A stretch of DNA of 64,000 bases from DASPJL01 sp035628645 (GCA_035628645.1 DASPJL010000159.1:1-64000), one strand, 5' to 3'; shown: positions 45,083 to 54,047, counted from the stretch's first letter. A program made the numbers and translations. Notes: generated by a model from the letters alone, not told the origin.

Positions 45083-46363
45083 ATGATCGAACGTATCATT
45101 TCATTTTCATTAAAGAATAAATTCTTTGTCTTATTAATATCGGCAGGGCTATTTATTTGGGGAATATATTCTGTAAAAACCAATAAAATAGATGCCATTC
45201 CAGACCTTTCTGAAAACCAGGTAATTGTTTTTACAGAATGGATGGGAAGAAGCCCTCAAATCATTGAGGATCAAATTACCTACCCTTTGGTAACAAATCT
45301 TCAGGGCCTTCCTGAAGTAAAGTATGTAAGGGCCAATTCCATGTTTGGAATGAGTTTCATTTATATCATTTTCAATGATGATACGGATGTGTATTGGGCT
45401 CGTCAGAGAGTACTTGAGCGATTGAGCACAGCCGGAGGCATGCTGCCTGAAGGTGTTACTCCTACATTGGGACCAGATGGGACTGGTGTGGGCCATATTC
45501 TTTGGTATACTTTGGATGCCTCAGGAATGGATCTTGGCGAACAAAGGGCCATCCAGGACTGGTATGTAAAATTTGCTTTACAAAATGTACCCGGAGTAAG
45601 TGAAATCGCTTCTTTTGGAGGGCAAACAAAACAATATCAGATTACAATTGACCCAAATAAACTTACCTATTACGGACTTTCAGTGCCCCAGATTGCTCAG
45701 GCAGTCCAGGCAAATAACAACGAAGCCGGCGGAAGAAAATTTGAGTTGAGCGATATCGGATACATTATTAAAACTACCGGCTACCTGAAAAGCAAAGAGG
45801 ACATTGCCAACATCCCCCTTCAAACGGTAAACGCGACACCTATTAGAGTAAAAGACGTAGCCACCGTGCAAATGTCGGGAGAAAGCAGGCTTGGAATCTT
45901 TGACAAGGATGGCGAAGGAGAAGTGGTAGGGGGAATTGTGGTAATGCGTTACGGCCAAAATGCCAATGAGGTAATAGCAAATGTGAAAAAGAAAATGGAA
46001 GAAGTGGCCAAAGGTCTTCCCAAAGGTGTAAAATTTAACATCGTATACGACCGAAGCGGCCTTATTCAGGAATCAATAAGTTCTATAAAAACGACTTTGA
46101 TTGAAGAAATGATAGTTGTTTCCCTGGTAGTGATTGTGTTCCTGTTCCACTTGAGAAGTGCACTGAGCATTATCATTCAAATTCCGATCACCATCGCCAC
46201 GAGCTTCATTCTTCTAAATCTTTTCGACATAAGTTCCAATATCATGTCATTGACTGGAGTAGCACTGGCAATTGGAGTAATAGTAGATAATGGAATAATC
46301 ATGGCGGAAAATTCTTACAGAAACCTGGCTATAAGGTATAAGGAACTAGGGAATGTTGAGTGA
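45083..46363 (+). CDS. cusA: CusA-type heavy-metal RND pump, N-terminal half (split gene)
   Basis: This 426-residue frame is the N-terminal part of a roughly 1,050-residue CusA/CzcA pump. It has the first membrane helix (FVLLISAGLFIWGIYSV), the family start NKIDAIPDLSENQVIVFTEW, the porter domain (RVLERLSTAGGMLPEGV, PGVSEIASFGGQTKQYQ) and helices 2-4, ending in GVALAIGVIVDNGIIMAENS with the proton-relay Asp. It stops in the cytoplasmic loop after helix 4, where word-repeat DNA (46351-46390) enters. The last residues (GNVE) come from that repeat. The rest of the pump is encoded by a second frame at 46429. Unless the halves assemble, the pump is lost. Confidence 0.93.
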   Translation: MIERIISFSLKNKFFVLLISAGLFIWGIYSVKTNKIDAIPDLSENQVIVFTEWMGRSPQIIEDQITYPLVTNLQGLPEVKYVRANSMFGMSFIYIIFNDDTDVYWARQRVLERLSTAGGMLPEGVTPTLGPDGTGVGHILWYTLDASGMDLGEQRAIQDWYVKFALQNVPGVSEIASFGGQTKQYQITIDPNKLTYYGLSVPQIAQAVQANNNEAGGRKFELSDIGYIIKTTGYLKSKEDIANIPLQTVNATPIRVKDVATVQMSGESRLGIFDKDGEGEVVGGIVVMRYGQNANEVIANVKKKMEEVAKGLPKGVKFNIVYDRSGLIQESISSIKTTLIEEMIVVSLVVIVFLFHLRSALSIIIQIPITIATSFILLNLFDISSNIMSLTGVALAIGVIVDNGIIMAENSYRNLAIRYKELGNVE

Positions 46364-46428
46364 TGAATTTTAAATTTTAAATGATTGAAAAATTGAAGGC
46401 AGAATTAAGCTTTCTAAACTGAACTAAA
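46351..46428 (+). repeat. Word-repeat insert that splits cusA
   Basis: The stretch GAATGTTGAGTGATGAATTT, then two TTTTAAATG-like words, matches the repeat type of the prkA-yeaH spacer (14380-14412). It introduces stops in frame and is followed by about 40 bp leading to ATG 46429, which has an in-frame TGA just upstream. It lies where intact homologues have the helix 4-5 cytoplasmic loop. Confidence 0.7.
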
Positions 46429-48369
46429 ATGTGGAGTCTATTTCGAAAAGATAAAAAACCAACGGCGAAAGTAACCATTCCGGAAGAGGAACGGATAAGT
46501 ATTATAGAAAAATCCTGTAAGCAGGTTTCCAGAGGGGTTTTTTATTCTACCATAATCATAATCACCTCTTTCCTCCCGGTATTCTTGCTAACGGGTCAGG
46601 AAGGGAAACTCTTTCATCCGCTGGCTTATACCAAAACCTTTATCCTTGTGGTGGACGCACTGCTGGTTATCACACTTGCGCCCGTCATGATCTCATTTTT
46701 CATGAAAGGGAAATTTAAGGATGAAAAAGCGAACCCTGTCAATCGCTTTCTGGAAAAAGTATATGAACCAGTTATAAAGGCCTGTCTTAAATGGAGAAAA
46801 ACGACTATTGGTATCAACATCCTTGCTTTAGTTATTAGCATTCCTTTGCTGATGAGCCTCGGCAAAGAATTTATGCCACCTCTCGATGAACAATCGATTT
46901 TATTTATGCCTGTTACTTTGCCGGATATTTCAAACGCCGAAGCCAAAAGGATTCTACAAGTACAGGATAAAATCATTAAGTCTGTTCCGGAAGTAGATGT
47001 AGTACTGGGCAAGGCCGGGAGAGCAAGTACCGCCACGGACAATTCGCCCATCAGTATGATTGAGACGATCATTATGTTAAAACCAAAATCCGAATGGAGG
47101 GAAGGAATTACTAAAAGTGACATTATAAATGAACTGGACACCAAACTTCAAATTCCTGGTGTGGTAAATGGATGGACCCAGCCTATTATCAACAGGATCA
47201 ACATGCTTTCTACGGGCATTCGGACAGATGTCGGGGTTAAGGTTTATGGACAAAATCTTGACAGCATTGCCTCTGTTTCAGAGAAGGTAAGAGATCAGTT
47301 AAAAGGAATTCCCGGAATAAAGGACCTTTATGTAGAACCGATTACAGGTGGAAAATACCTGGAAATCGATATCAAAAAAGATCAGTTAGGAAGATATGGC
47401 CTAAGTGTGGACGATGTAAACATGATGGTGGAAACTGCGCTTGGAGGAACGCCAATTGCCCAGACAATTGAAGGCAGGCAGAGGTTTTCTATTAATTTAA
47501 GACTTGCCCAGGATTACAGAAACAGTATCAGTAAGATCGAAAGAATTCCTATTCAGACGTCTTCTTTGGGAACAATTCCGCTTTCAACAGTCGCAGAAAT
47601 AAAATTTGTAGATGGTCCGCCTATGATTACTTCGGAAAATGCTCTTTTACGTGGCGCGGTATTATTCAATGTGCGTGACAGGGACCTGGGAAGCACAGTT
47701 GAAGAAGCTATGGCAAAAATGAATGAAGTGAATGATTCGCTTCCCGGCGGCTATTTCCTGGAATGGAGCGGCCAATATGAAAACCTGATCCGGGGACAAA
47801 ATACCTTAATTATTATAGCGCCAATTGTTGTATTAATCATTTTCTTATCGCTTTACCTGGCATTTAAGTCGGTAAGGGAGGCTTTTCTTAGTCTGATCAC
47901 AATTCCATTTGCATTGATCGGAGGGGCATATATTATATATTTCTTTGGTGTAAACCTCTCTGTTGCCGTAGCAGTTGGCTTTATTGCCTTATTTGGAATA
48001 GCTGTGGAAACGGGCGTGGTAATGGTAATTTATCTGAATGATGCCATGCAGCAATTGGTGGCTTTAAAAGGAAATTCACGGGAAACGATCACACGGGAAG
48101 ATCTGAGAGAATATGTAATTAACGGTGCGGCTAAAAGACTCCGCCCCAAACTAATGACCGTTTCAGTTGCCCTGTTTGGCTTGATACCGGTTCTATGGTC
48201 CACAGGCGTGGGTAGTGATGTAATGCAACCTATTGTTTTACCAATGATCGGCGGAGTATTGACTTCTTCTACTCATATCCTTTTAGTAACTCCCCTTATT
48301 TTTCTCATGACTAAAGAATACGAATTAAGAAAATTCGGAAAAATTGAAATTTATGAAGGCAAACATTAA
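46429..48369 (+). CDS. cusA: CusA-type heavy-metal RND pump, C-terminal half (split gene)
   Basis: This 646-residue frame continues the pump. It starts with a loop segment (MWSLFRKDKKPTAKV), then ISIIEKSCKQVSRGVFYSTI and the conserved FLPVFLLTGQEGKLFHPLAY, the second porter half (GKAGRASTATDNSPISMIET, STGIRTDVGVKVYGQ) and the last helices with GFIALFGIAVETGVVMVIYL and RPKLMTVSVALFGLIPVLWS. It is complete from helix 5 to the end. Its own ATG and a downstream cus operon in good order suggest it may still be translated. The metal-binding Met residues of CusA would lie in these porter domains but were not individually assigned. The stop overlaps the start of the next gene by 17 bp. Confidence 0.93.
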   Translation: MWSLFRKDKKPTAKVTIPEEERISIIEKSCKQVSRGVFYSTIIIITSFLPVFLLTGQEGKLFHPLAYTKTFILVVDALLVITLAPVMISFFMKGKFKDEKANPVNRFLEKVYEPVIKACLKWRKTTIGINILALVISIPLLMSLGKEFMPPLDEQSILFMPVTLPDISNAEAKRILQVQDKIIKSVPEVDVVLGKAGRASTATDNSPISMIETIIMLKPKSEWREGITKSDIINELDTKLQIPGVVNGWTQPIINRINMLSTGIRTDVGVKVYGQNLDSIASVSEKVRDQLKGIPGIKDLYVEPITGGKYLEIDIKKDQLGRYGLSVDDVNMMVETALGGTPIAQTIEGRQRFSINLRLAQDYRNSISKIERIPIQTSSLGTIPLSTVAEIKFVDGPPMITSENALLRGAVLFNVRDRDLGSTVEEAMAKMNEVNDSLPGGYFLEWSGQYENLIRGQNTLIIIAPIVVLIIFLSLYLAFKSVREAFLSLITIPFALIGGAYIIYFFGVNLSVAVAVGFIALFGIAVETGVVMVIYLNDAMQQLVALKGNSRETITREDLREYVINGAAKRLRPKLMTVSVALFGLIPVLWSTGVGSDVMQPIVLPMIGGVLTSSTHILLVTPLIFLMTKEYELRKFGKIEIYEGKH

Positions 48370-49591
48370 GATATATTTAGCGATCCTGTTTCTGTTAAAC
48401 AGCTACTTATCTTTTGGGCAGAAAATAACACTTGATAGTATTCTTAATACAATTAAGATAAACAGCCATATGATCCACGAGTATGACTGGAAAATAGAGG
48501 CAGCGAAAGCTTATTCCGAGGGCGCAAAAAGCTGGATGGCGCCAATGGTAGGAGGTGGCACATTTATGACGCCTTATCCATTCTCCGAATCAACTGACAA
48601 TGGTTCTCTGATGTTTTCTGTTCAGCAGGAAATACCAAATCCAGCCAAACTCAAAGCCAAAAAGGAGTTTTATGATTCCAAAGCCTCTGTATTGGAAACA
48701 TCCAGAGAGAGTGTCTATAATGAGCTAAGGGCCAATGCAAAACAATTGTATTATCAGTGGATTATTCTGGAGAGGAAAAAAGCAGTACTCAAGGAAAGCG
48801 AGGAGATTCTCCTCCTGATGAAAAAGTTGGCTAATATTCGTTATCCATATTCCCAGGGATCTCTTGGAAATATTTACAAAGCAGATGCACGATTATTTGA
48901 AGTTCAGAATATGCTCCTGATGACAGACGCTGAGATTGAACAAAAAAACATCTTGCTAAATACCCTCATGAATATCGAAAAGGAAACACGCTTTTCTATT
49001 GACACCAGTTCGGTAAAAATAAATCCTTCAGTGATTGACAAGGCAGAACAAAGCAGGATCTTGAACCGAAGCGATGTCAGAACATTAGAAAACAACATTG
49101 AATCCATGAGGCTTAATTCAAGGTTGATGCGTTTTGATGCCAAACCGGACTTTAATATAAGGTTTGACCACATGTCCCCTCTTACAGCAGGGATGCCAGG
49201 ACAATATTCAATAATGGCAATGGTTTCCATTCCGATTGCACCGTGGTCCTCCAAAATGTATAAATCACAAGCAAAAGGGATGGATTTTGAAATAAAGGCT
49301 ATGGAAATGGAAAAGGAGGGAATAATTAATGAAGCCGAGGGAATGACTCAAAGCATGGTATTGGAGATCAAAAAAATGGAGCAGCAACTCTCCAATTACA
49401 AAACCAAAATTATTCCTGCCTTGAAGAAAAACTATACCACCGAGATGCTTGCTTACGAAGAGAACAAAGGTGAGTTGCCTATGGTAATTGATGCCTGGGA
49501 AGCGCTGAATATGGCTCAGTTGGAATACCTGAACAACCTCGAAAAACAATATTTAATGATTGTGAACTATGAAAAGGAAATTGAAAAATAA
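48353..49591 (+). CDS. cusC: CusC-like TolC-family outer-membrane channel
   Basis: Starting at ATG 48353 gives 412 residues with a signal ending SYLSFGQ. The helical barrel family is shown by QQEIPNPAKLKAKKEFYDSK, ELRANAKQLYYQWIILERKK and the second repeat (DVRTLENNIESMRLNSRLMR, then YLNNLEKQYLMIVNYEKEIE). Its start lies inside the end of cusA and its own end overlaps the next gene by 23 bp, so cusA-cusC-cusB are one operon. It forms the outer-membrane exit of the copper efflux complex. The start at 48344 (TTG) is less likely. Confidence 0.92.
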   Translation: MKANIKIYLAILFLLNSYLSFGQKITLDSILNTIKINSHMIHEYDWKIEAAKAYSEGAKSWMAPMVGGGTFMTPYPFSESTDNGSLMFSVQQEIPNPAKLKAKKEFYDSKASVLETSRESVYNELRANAKQLYYQWIILERKKAVLKESEEILLLMKKLANIRYPYSQGSLGNIYKADARLFEVQNMLLMTDAEIEQKNILLNTLMNIEKETRFSIDTSSVKINPSVIDKAEQSRILNRSDVRTLENNIESMRLNSRLMRFDAKPDFNIRFDHMSPLTAGMPGQYSIMAMVSIPIAPWSSKMYKSQAKGMDFEIKAMEMEKEGIINEAEGMTQSMVLEIKKMEQQLSNYKTKIIPALKKNYTTEMLAYEENKGELPMVIDAWEALNMAQLEYLNNLEKQYLMIVNYEKEIEK

Positions 49592-50864
49592 CATATACCT
49601 GCTACTGTCTTTTATTTTAGTGTTTTCTTTGGGTTCCTGCAGGCAAGAGGAAAAGAAGGCCTCAGCGCATAATCATGAGGAAGTAGAATATACTTGCCCC
49701 ATGCACCCTCAAATCCTTCAAAATGAGCCAGGTACCTGTCCTATTTGTCATATGGACTTGGTCAAAAAAGGAGGACACGCTCACAATGCAGAAATCGGTG
49801 AGGACTTGAATCACCTGTTGAAGTCTACCAATTCTTCCAGTCTTTCCTCCATAAGAACTATAGCGCCTGAAGAAAAATCAATGAAAGTAACCACTTCTGC
49901 TAATGGAATTATCACTTATGATACGCGTCAGGCTTTTAGCATTCCCTTTCGGTTTGGAGGAAGAATTGAAAAGCTTTTCATAAGATATAATTTCCAATCT
50001 ATCCAAAAAGGACAAAAAATTCTCGAGATATACAGCGAAGAGCTTGCTACCGCCCAAAGAGAGCTATTGTATCTAAAGGAAAATGATGGTGGAAATACTG
50101 AATTAATTGAATCGGCCAAAAGAAAACTGTTATTGCTAGGGGCCTCCGAAAGTCAAATTCAACAGTTAATAAATACAGGAAAAGAATCCTATTCTTTTGC
50201 GGTTTACAGTCCTTATAACGGTTATGTGGTAGAAGAATCCGCTTTAAAGGTGGCTTCCCAAGCTTCTCCTACATCAGCAATGGCAAGTGGAATGGGAGAA
50301 AGTCCTTCAAGTCCCGTTTCTGCCAATGCTTCCACGCCAATTCAGCTTAGGGAAGGCATGTACATCAATAAAGGTGAAACCGCTTTTAAGGTAATCAATG
50401 CGGACAAAGTTTGGGCAGAGTTTAATCTTTATCAACAGGATGCTTCCAATGTTGAACTGCAACAACCGGTAGAAATAACTTTTGATAATGGTAAAAAAGA
50501 AACCATTAAAGCTACCGTAGATTTTATTCAACCCTTTTTTAAAGAAGGGGAAAGCTTTACCAAAATCAGGATTTATTTGTCCAATACCGGTGGGAAATAT
50601 AAAATTGGACAACTGGTAACTGCGACTTTCAAATCTGAGACGGGCAAAACAAAGTGGATCCCAGCAGAAGCGCTGGTTGATTTGGGAACGAGAACGGTGG
50701 TTTTTGTCAAAAAGGAAAATGTTTTCCAACCCCAGGTAATTACGCCAGGTCAGAGATCAGGAGACTCAGTAGAAGTGTTGGAAGGCTTAGAAGGAGACGA
50801 TCAAATTGCTCATAATGGACAGTTTATGATCGATAGTGAAAGTTTTATCAGAATTAAAAATTAA
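49569..50864 (+). CDS. cusB: CusB-like periplasmic adaptor lipoprotein 1, with metal-binding domain
   Basis: The 431-residue lipoprotein (ILVFSLGSCRQEE) has a His-rich linker (AHNHEE) and an HMBD domain: YTCPMHPQILQNEPGTCPIC, then HMDL (about residues 41-64). The adaptor core (about 100-430) includes FRFGGRIEKLFIRYNFQSIQ, a coiled hairpin region, a lipoyl half (YSPYNGYVVEESALKV), VWAEFNLYQQDASNVEL and a membrane-proximal domain (TPGQRSGDSVEVLEGLEGDD). A Ser/Ala-rich insert (about 235-255) interrupts the lipoyl half. It joins CusA and CusC and may pass metal to the pump. It overlaps cusC by 23 bp and is followed after 4 bp by a second adaptor gene. Confidence 0.93.
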   Translation: MKRKLKNNIYLLLSFILVFSLGSCRQEEKKASAHNHEEVEYTCPMHPQILQNEPGTCPICHMDLVKKGGHAHNAEIGEDLNHLLKSTNSSSLSSIRTIAPEEKSMKVTTSANGIITYDTRQAFSIPFRFGGRIEKLFIRYNFQSIQKGQKILEIYSEELATAQRELLYLKENDGGNTELIESAKRKLLLLGASESQIQQLINTGKESYSFAVYSPYNGYVVEESALKVASQASPTSAMASGMGESPSSPVSANASTPIQLREGMYINKGETAFKVINADKVWAEFNLYQQDASNVELQQPVEITFDNGKKETIKATVDFIQPFFKEGESFTKIRIYLSNTGGKYKIGQLVTATFKSETGKTKWIPAEALVDLGTRTVVFVKKENVFQPQVITPGQRSGDSVEVLEGLEGDDQIAHNGQFMIDSESFIRIKN

Positions 50865-50868
50865 GGAG

Positions 50869-52179
50869 ATGAAAAACAGATTAAAACGAATTTTTTACCA
50901 CGGAGAGCCTGGAGGTTTAAACGGAGGGACACCGAGCCTTTTTCTACCGAGCGACAACGGAATATTTACAAAAAGATCAATCCTAAATCTTGCCTTTATC
51001 TTTTTAATAGGTGTATCCCTTTTTTCCTGCAATGGAAAACATGAACATTCTCAAGAGCAAATTGCCAAAGAAAAGAGTACCTACACTTGCCCTATGCACC
51101 CTCAAGTAATTCAAGACAATCCTGGCACTTGTCCAATTTGTAAAATGGATTTGGTAAAAGTAAATATGGCATCTTCTGAAAGCGGCGAAATTATGCTTAG
51201 CCAGAGCCAAATGAAGTTGGGAAATATTACTACCCGGAAAGTAAAGTTTGAAACCATGGGAAACACTACCATCCTCACCGGAACTCTAAAAGCAAATGAA
51301 GAGGCGGTAGAAATCATTAGTTCAAGAGTTGTAGGGAGAGTAGAAAAACTTTACCTGAAAGAAGTCGGGCAAATGATCCGGGAAAACCAGCCTTTATATG
51401 AAATATACAGTGAGCCACTACTTGTATTACAAAGAGAATATCTCCTCGCCCACCAACAATATAATGAACTTGGAAAGCAGGAACGGTATCTTTCTTTTTT
51501 GAAAGCCGCGGAGAAAAAGTTGTTGCTGCTTGGAATGACTCATGAACAACTCCAACAACTTGCGAAAGATAAAAAGGTTGAAGCAAGAATAACTTTCCTT
51601 GCTCCGGCATCAGGGATCGTATCTGAGATCAATGTCAGAGAAGGACAATATGTAGCAGAAGGAGAAAAGCTCTATAAAATCGAAAACCTGGATAAAATCT
51701 GGATAGAGGCACAACTTTATCCCGGTGAAGTATCTTTGGCTAAGCAGGAAGAAACAGTAAAAGTTGTGGTAAATGGGTATGAAAACCAATCTGTGGACGG
51801 AAAGATTGTTTTTCTAAGCCCGGAATATGGAAACGGAACCCAGATTATTAGCATGAGGGTTGAAATTTTGAATAAGGAAAAAAAATTCTTCCCAGGAATG
51901 CAGGCCAATGTCGTACTTACGAACTCCACAAAAAAAACAATTGCCTTGCCGACAGATGCTGTTATAAGAGATCAGCAAGGCAAACATATATGGATAGAAT
52001 CGGAAGAAGGCGTATTTGAATCCAGAATGGTGGAAACCGGTCTGGAAAATTTTGATAAGGTAGAGATTACGGAAGGTCTTCATGAAAATGAAACTGTAGT
52101 AGTATCTGGCGCTTATTTGCTTTACAGTGAATATGTTCTAAAAAAAGGGGGCACCCCAATCGCTGGTCATAATCATTAG
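50869..52179 (+). CDS. CusB-like periplasmic adaptor lipoprotein 2, with repeat-derived leader
   Basis: ATG 50869 follows a good ribosome site (TAAGGAG), giving 436 residues. The membrane anchor and lipobox (IFLIGVSLFSCNGKHEH) start unusually late, near residue 43. The 30 residues before it are Gly/Pro-rich (HGEPGGLNGGTPSLF) and are encoded by dispersed repeat DNA (50893-50936). The mature protein has HMBD (YTCPMHPQVIQDNPGTCPIC, KMDL), the adaptor core (RVVGRVEKLYLKEVGQMIRE), a lipoyl half (FLAPASGIVSEINVREGQYV) and IWIEAQLYPGEVSLAK. It is a paralogue of the previous gene, which it follows after 4 bp. A mix of both may form the CusA-bound ring. Confidence 0.92.
   Translation: MKNRLKRIFYHGEPGGLNGGTPSLFLPSDNGIFTKRSILNLAFIFLIGVSLFSCNGKHEHSQEQIAKEKSTYTCPMHPQVIQDNPGTCPICKMDLVKVNMASSESGEIMLSQSQMKLGNITTRKVKFETMGNTTILTGTLKANEEAVEIISSRVVGRVEKLYLKEVGQMIRENQPLYEIYSEPLLVLQREYLLAHQQYNELGKQERYLSFLKAAEKKLLLLGMTHEQLQQLAKDKKVEARITFLAPASGIVSEINVREGQYVAEGEKLYKIENLDKIWIEAQLYPGEVSLAKQEETVKVVVNGYENQSVDGKIVFLSPEYGNGTQIISMRVEILNKEKKFFPGMQANVVLTNSTKKTIALPTDAVIRDQQGKHIWIESEEGVFESRMVETGLENFDKVEITEGLHENETVVVSGAYLLYSEYVLKKGGTPIAGHNH
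50893..50936 (+). repeat. Dispersed repeat within the leader of the second cusB gene
   Basis: The sequence TTACCACGGAGAGCCTGG, then AGGTTTAAACGGAGGGACAC, is of the CCACGGAGAGCACGGAG dispersed type and is in frame with the gene. The first adaptor gene lacks it. A related copy lies at 32593-32698. Confidence 0.6.
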
Positions 52180-52206
52180 AAAATTTAAAAAAGGAATCTT
52201 GATGTA

Positions 52207-52475
52207 GTTTGACATAAAAAGAAGGAATTAGCAAGTAGGTGCTTTTGTAAGCAAGCAATTAGTTCAATGTCAGTGGGGAGATAAAACGATACAAAAACTT
52301 TCCGATTTTCTTTGGGAACAAGAGCCTTGCTTAAAAGGATTGGCAAAAAGAGTATTTACAGGATGGCCCGGTTTTATGAAAGCTATTGTTTTTCTCCATT
52401 TGTCGCGCCACCTGTAAAACAAGTAAACTACAGTGAAATTGTCGCTACATTGTGGCGACAATTAGGAAAAAATGT
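52207..52475 (+). pseudogene. Fragment of a DUF1016 (YhcG-type) PD-(D/E)XK nuclease gene
   Basis: One frame reads QCQWGDKTIQKLSDFLWEQE and then PCLKG up to about 52340, and another continues KSIYRMARFYESY, then EIVATLWRQL to about 52465. Together these follow the DUF1016 N-terminal domain (WGDK, LYRMxQFYExY, IVxTLxxQLSW). A frameshift lies near 52340, a stop precedes the fragment, and the catalytic C-terminal domain is absent. It is a decayed remnant in the 367-bp gap after the cus operon. YhcG-type proteins are linked to defence and DNA metabolism. Match is by eye. Confidence 0.62.
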
Positions 52476-52546
52476 CAAATGTCAAGAAAGAAAATGTCGA
52501 TACACGGTCAAGTTCTTCTACTTCCATCTTTCTCTTTACATACCAA

Positions 52547-53701
52547 CTAATACTTCTGCAGTAAAGTAAGCATTTTCCTGTCCAGCTTGTGTCCATGCCA
52601 GTCTTCATATTGCACGTCTGCTCTTTTAGAATCAAGTATCCCGAAATTGCTTTCTCCGATAAAATCCCAAAGCGCATATCCAATGCCCATACTTTTACAG
52701 ATTTCCAGTACATCCGTCAGCCAGGCAAGAAATACGTTGTGCGGAAGTCTATGCGAGCCGCTCGTTTCGCCCATATGCACTCCAATTCCCTGGTCTACCA
52801 GTCTTTTCCACGGAGTATAATATTCTTCCAATCTTTTCCTGTCCCAAGTATAGCCATTGTCATCCAATGCGCCCGGCCACTTAGGTTCAGGCCAATTTGT
52901 GCGGTCACTCATCCAGTCTACTTTATAATGGCTGATATTTCCCGGGATATAACAATGTACACTTTGGTTAATTCCAAGTGAAAAAAGCTCAGGAACAGAC
53001 AAGTTTCCTGCTCCGGCGCCATCGGCAATAATAATGCGGTCAGGACTTATCTTTCTGATTGCCTGCACTGCCGGAGTAATAGCATTTTTATAGACTTCTC
53101 CATTGAAATTATCATTGGGCCAGGGGGCTTCATTAAAAAGGTTGAAGCTTATTTTTGATTTATCTACTCCCTTGTATCTCTTGGCAAACATTTCCCAATG
53201 GAAGGTAAATGCGTTCACAGCGGCTTTGTCTCTCCACAACAGAAAAGGCTCCCCGAGGCTATCGCTAATACCAATTTTGTAACCTGGTGCGTGATGAAAA
53301 CACAAGCACATATGAATACCGTGTTTCAACCCATATTCAACCGCCTTGTCAATAAGTTCAAGCGTACTTTCGTCAATTTGATATACATCATCAACAGTGA
53401 TCGGTTTATCGCCACGCTTTGGTTTGTATTTAAGCCACGCCCTATAAGTCAGCGGCATCCGCACAAAATTAAAACCCCAGTCAGCGATCCATTTAAAATG
53501 TTCTTCCTTAGGAGGTTTTATGCCCCTGTTTAAGATATAAATATTTTGAAAATTAAATCCTCTCCATATTGGGAGCGGGTTTTTTAAAATAGAGTTGGTG
53601 TCTTTAGTACCTTCCTTTGCCTGGACCATCTCCGGTAAAGCCATTGCAGCGCCTGCCAGCCCTGCAGCTTTAATAAAAGTCCGTCGGTTAGTGTTTTCCA
53701 T
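52547..53701 (-). CDS. GH5-family glycoside hydrolase with Tat signal
   Basis: The 384-residue protein begins with a twin-arginine signal (NRRTFIKAAGLAGAAMALPE). The barrel has WRGFNFQNI, WGFNFVRMPLTYRAWLKY, the acid/base motif FNLFNEAPWP (Glu near 191), SVHCYIPGNISHY and the nucleophile motif HMGETSGSH (Glu near 313), then YALWDFIGESNFGI. Cellulase-fold enzymes of GH5 cleave beta-1,4-linked glucan or mannan; the subfamily is unclear. It lacks the T9SS tail found on neighbours, so it is probably periplasmic. It lies downstream of the GH26 gene on the same strand, but a 505-bp gap separates them, so cotranscription is doubtful. Confidence 0.93.
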   Translation of the reverse strand: MENTNRRTFIKAAGLAGAAMALPEMVQAKEGTKDTNSILKNPLPIWRGFNFQNIYILNRGIKPPKEEHFKWIADWGFNFVRMPLTYRAWLKYKPKRGDKPITVDDVYQIDESTLELIDKAVEYGLKHGIHMCLCFHHAPGYKIGISDSLGEPFLLWRDKAAVNAFTFHWEMFAKRYKGVDKSKISFNLFNEAPWPNDNFNGEVYKNAITPAVQAIRKISPDRIIIADGAGAGNLSVPELFSLGINQSVHCYIPGNISHYKVDWMSDRTNWPEPKWPGALDDNGYTWDRKRLEEYYTPWKRLVDQGIGVHMGETSGSHRLPHNVFLAWLTDVLEICKSMGIGYALWDFIGESNFGILDSKRADVQYEDWHGHKLDRKMLTLLQKY

Positions 53702-54010
53702 ACAATAAATAATGTTTCAGTTTATAATAAATAAAGGTTAGTATAACCCTCTCAAATATTCCTGTTTATTTAAAATAATATTGGAAGCATAGTCCTTTGT
53801 TTTTGTATTCTGGTTCTTAAAAGGCATAAAAAAAGTTTTCAGACCAAGAGATTGGCCCTGATTTTTTAACCAGTCATTTTCACAAGAAAAAAGGATTCTT
53901 GTATAAGAATTTCATTCTAAAAAGAACTCTCTTTGTGTAGATAATTAATTATTTGTTAATGTGGGATTACTCTTGATATAGGGTGAACATTAATGCCAGG
54001 TTAAAGGGGT

Positions 54011-54047
54011 ATAGAGTACTGCTGATTTGTAGTACTCTATTTTTTTG
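54011..54047 (+). terminator. Perfect hairpin with T-run in the GH5-GH26 gap
   Basis: The arms ATAGAGTACT and AGTACTCTAT pair perfectly around GCTGATTTGT and are followed by seven T on the plus strand. No plus-strand gene is upstream, so it may end antisense or a small RNA, or be a remnant. The rest of 53702-54206 shows no gene. Confidence 0.6.

Noticed and set aside
52437..52463. Perfect inverted repeat AATTGTCGC/GCGACAATT as operator or terminator
   Set aside because: It falls within the DUF1016-like coding remnant (EIVATLWRQL) and has no T-run; chance or codon constraint is more likely.
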